Shown: positions 5,367 through 6,166 of the stretch, one piece after another | Position numbering within the stretch: position 1 is the stretch's first letter | Layout: each line of letters begins with the position of its first letter | DNA from: an uncultured Clostridia bacterium | GTDB lineage: Bacteria > Bacillota > Clostridia > Oscillospirales > Acutalibacteraceae | Assembly (NCBI GenBank): GCA_946004305.1 | Contig: CAMFZJ010000073.1 | Location: forward strand, 1 to 6,166 | Length of the DNA stretch: 6,166 bases | Direction: 5' to 3' | The notes under the pieces: generated by a model | What the model was told of the DNA's origin: nothing | What the model saw: the letters and a program-made list of their open reading frames with translations, nothing else | Databases searched by the model: none | Position numbers and translations under genes: made by a program

Positions 5367-6166
5367 ATGAAGCACATCACAAAACCATTATCCCTTGCGC
5401 TAGCTTTGCTAATGCTCGTAAGTTTATTTACACTTGCACCTATAACTGCAAGTGCAGAAGTCAGCGGAGATTATGAGTACGATATTCTTGATGACGGTAC
5501 AGCGGAAATTACAAAGTATCTGGGAAAAGATACAGCCCTTGAAATCCCAAGTGAACTTGACGGTTATACTGTAACAAGTATAGGCGAAGGTGCGTTTCGG
5601 TCATGTGAAAGCTTAAAGAGTGTGACAATCCCAAGCAATGTTACAAGTATAGGTAATGAGGCATTTCGATACTGTTCAAGTTTAATAAGTGCAACAATAG
5701 AAAAGGGAGTAACAAGTATAGGTGAAGATGCGTTTTATAACTGCAAAAGCTTAACAAGCATAACAATCCCAAGCAGTGTTACAAGTATAGGTAATAATGC
5801 ATTTTCCACCTGCACCGGCTTAAAAAGTGTAACAATAGAAAATGGTGTTACAAGTATAGGTAACGGTGCATTTTATGAGTGCAAAAGCTTAACAAGTATA
5901 ACAATCCCAAGCAGTATTACAAGCATTAGCTATTATGTTTTCTGTAATTGCACAAGCTTAAAAAGTGTAACAATCCCAAGCAGTGTAATAAGTATAGGTG
6001 ATAATGCATTTTCTAACTGCACCGGCTTAACAAACGTAATAATCCCAAGGAGTGTTACAAGTATAGGTTATAGTGCATTTGATTGGTGCACAAGCTTAAC
6101 AAAGATAACAATCCCAAGCAGTGTAACAAGTATAGGTTCAGTTGCATTTTATAAGTGCACAAACCT
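5367..6166 (+). CDS. Secreted BspA-type leucine-rich-repeat (LRR_5) protein, 3' end beyond the window
   Basis: The frame is open from the ATG at 5367 to the edge (266 codons seen). AAAAGGAGGT (5351-5360) sits six bases upstream, an excellent start. Residues 1-30 form a signal peptide: MKHITKP, then a Leu/Ala-rich core, then Ala-Ser-Ala before Glu31. No lipobox Cys is present. Residues 31-68 form an N-terminal cap with YEYDILDDGTAEITKYLG, a common lead-in to this family. From residue 69 a 23-residue unit runs without break: eight full copies plus 14 residues of a ninth, consensus VTSIGxxAFxxCxSLTSITIPSS. This is the treponemal/BspA class of leucine-rich repeat, found on secreted and surface proteins of gut and oral bacteria and often tied to adhesion or host and polysaccharide contact. 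Any anchor or catalytic domain would lie beyond the edge. It has its own leader after the preceding terminator. Confidence 0.93.
   Translation, partial: MKHITKPLSLALALLMLVSLFTLAPITASAEVSGDYEYDILDDGTAEITKYLGKDTALEIPSELDGYTVTSIGEGAFRSCESLKSVTIPSNVTSIGNEAFRYCSSLISATIEKGVTSIGEDAFYNCKSLTSITIPSSVTSIGNNAFSTCTGLKSVTIENGVTSIGNGAFYECKSLTSITIPSSITSISYYVFCNCTSLKSVTIPSSVISIGDNAFSNCTGLTNVIIPRSVTSIGYSAFDWCTSLTKITIPSSVTSIGSVAFYKCTN
5571..6166 (+). repeat. Tandem 69-bp repeats encoding the leucine-rich units
   Basis: Eight complete 69-bp units start at 5571, 5640, 5709, 5778, 5847, 5916, 5985 and 6054, and a ninth starts at 6123 and is cut by the window edge. Stretches such as ACAATCCCAAGCAGTGT and ACAAGTATAGGT recur almost unchanged, so the units are related at DNA level and not only as protein. 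All units keep exact 69-bp length. Confidence 0.92.

Noticed and set aside
5234..5476. An 80-codon + strand open frame starting within the terminator.
   Set aside because: It overlaps the repeat-protein gene in another frame, lacks a ribosome binding site, and has no protein-like features.
5571..6166. Regular repeats that might be a CRISPR array.
   Set aside because: The 69-bp units have no unique spacers and translate in one open frame as leucine-rich repeats.

Overview
The window looks like low-GC chromosomal DNA from a gut Clostridia bacterium, most plausibly Ruminococcus or a related Oscillospiraceae/Acutalibacteraceae lineage. This placement is inferred from strong AAGGAGG-type ribosome binding sites, AT-rich spacers, Thr/Pro/Glu 'PTEAPTEA' linkers on membrane-anchored proteins, a zinc-ribbon plus transmembrane plus extracellular-domain protein, and a BspA-type leucine-rich-repeat surface protein. 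All genes supported here lie on the + strand. No tRNA, rRNA, CRISPR array or mobile element was recognised.

Layout: (1) positions 1-53 hold the last codons of an upstream gene, possibly a methyltransferase, followed by a 182-base spacer with a probable terminator and a -10 box. (2) 236-841 encodes a four-helix membrane protein with a long acidic tail, ended by a strong terminator at 889-923. (3) A near-consensus promoter overlaps that terminator and leads, through an untranslated leader with a tandem 11-bp repeat and a hairpin, into a two-gene unit. Gene 1006-1566 encodes a single-pass protein with an unstructured Thr/Pro/Glu ectodomain. Gene 1577-2752 encodes a zinc-ribbon single-pass protein with two ectodomains. 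(4) 2825-3652 encodes an Mrp/NBP35-type P-loop ATPase for Fe-S cluster handling, ended by a terminator. (5) 3780-4295 and 4261-5181 overlap and encode an ECF sigma factor and its probable membrane-anchored anti-sigma partner, ended by a terminator nearly identical to the one after mrp. (6) From 5367 to the right edge runs the secreted leucine-rich-repeat protein, incomplete at its 3' end, preceded by a perfect 20-bp palindrome that is a good operator candidate.

How they relate: much of the window concerns the cell envelope (four-helix membrane protein, two stalked surface proteins, a transmembrane anti-sigma/sigma pair and a secreted repeat protein). The mrp gene is a housekeeping gene bounded by its own terminator. 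No single previously undescribed system is evident. The most checkable oddities are an in-frame internal start with a strong Shine-Dalgarno in the anti-sigma gene, the promoter nested in a terminator, the palindrome before the repeat-protein gene, the modular kinship of the two adjacent stalked proteins, and the pair of almost identical terminators.
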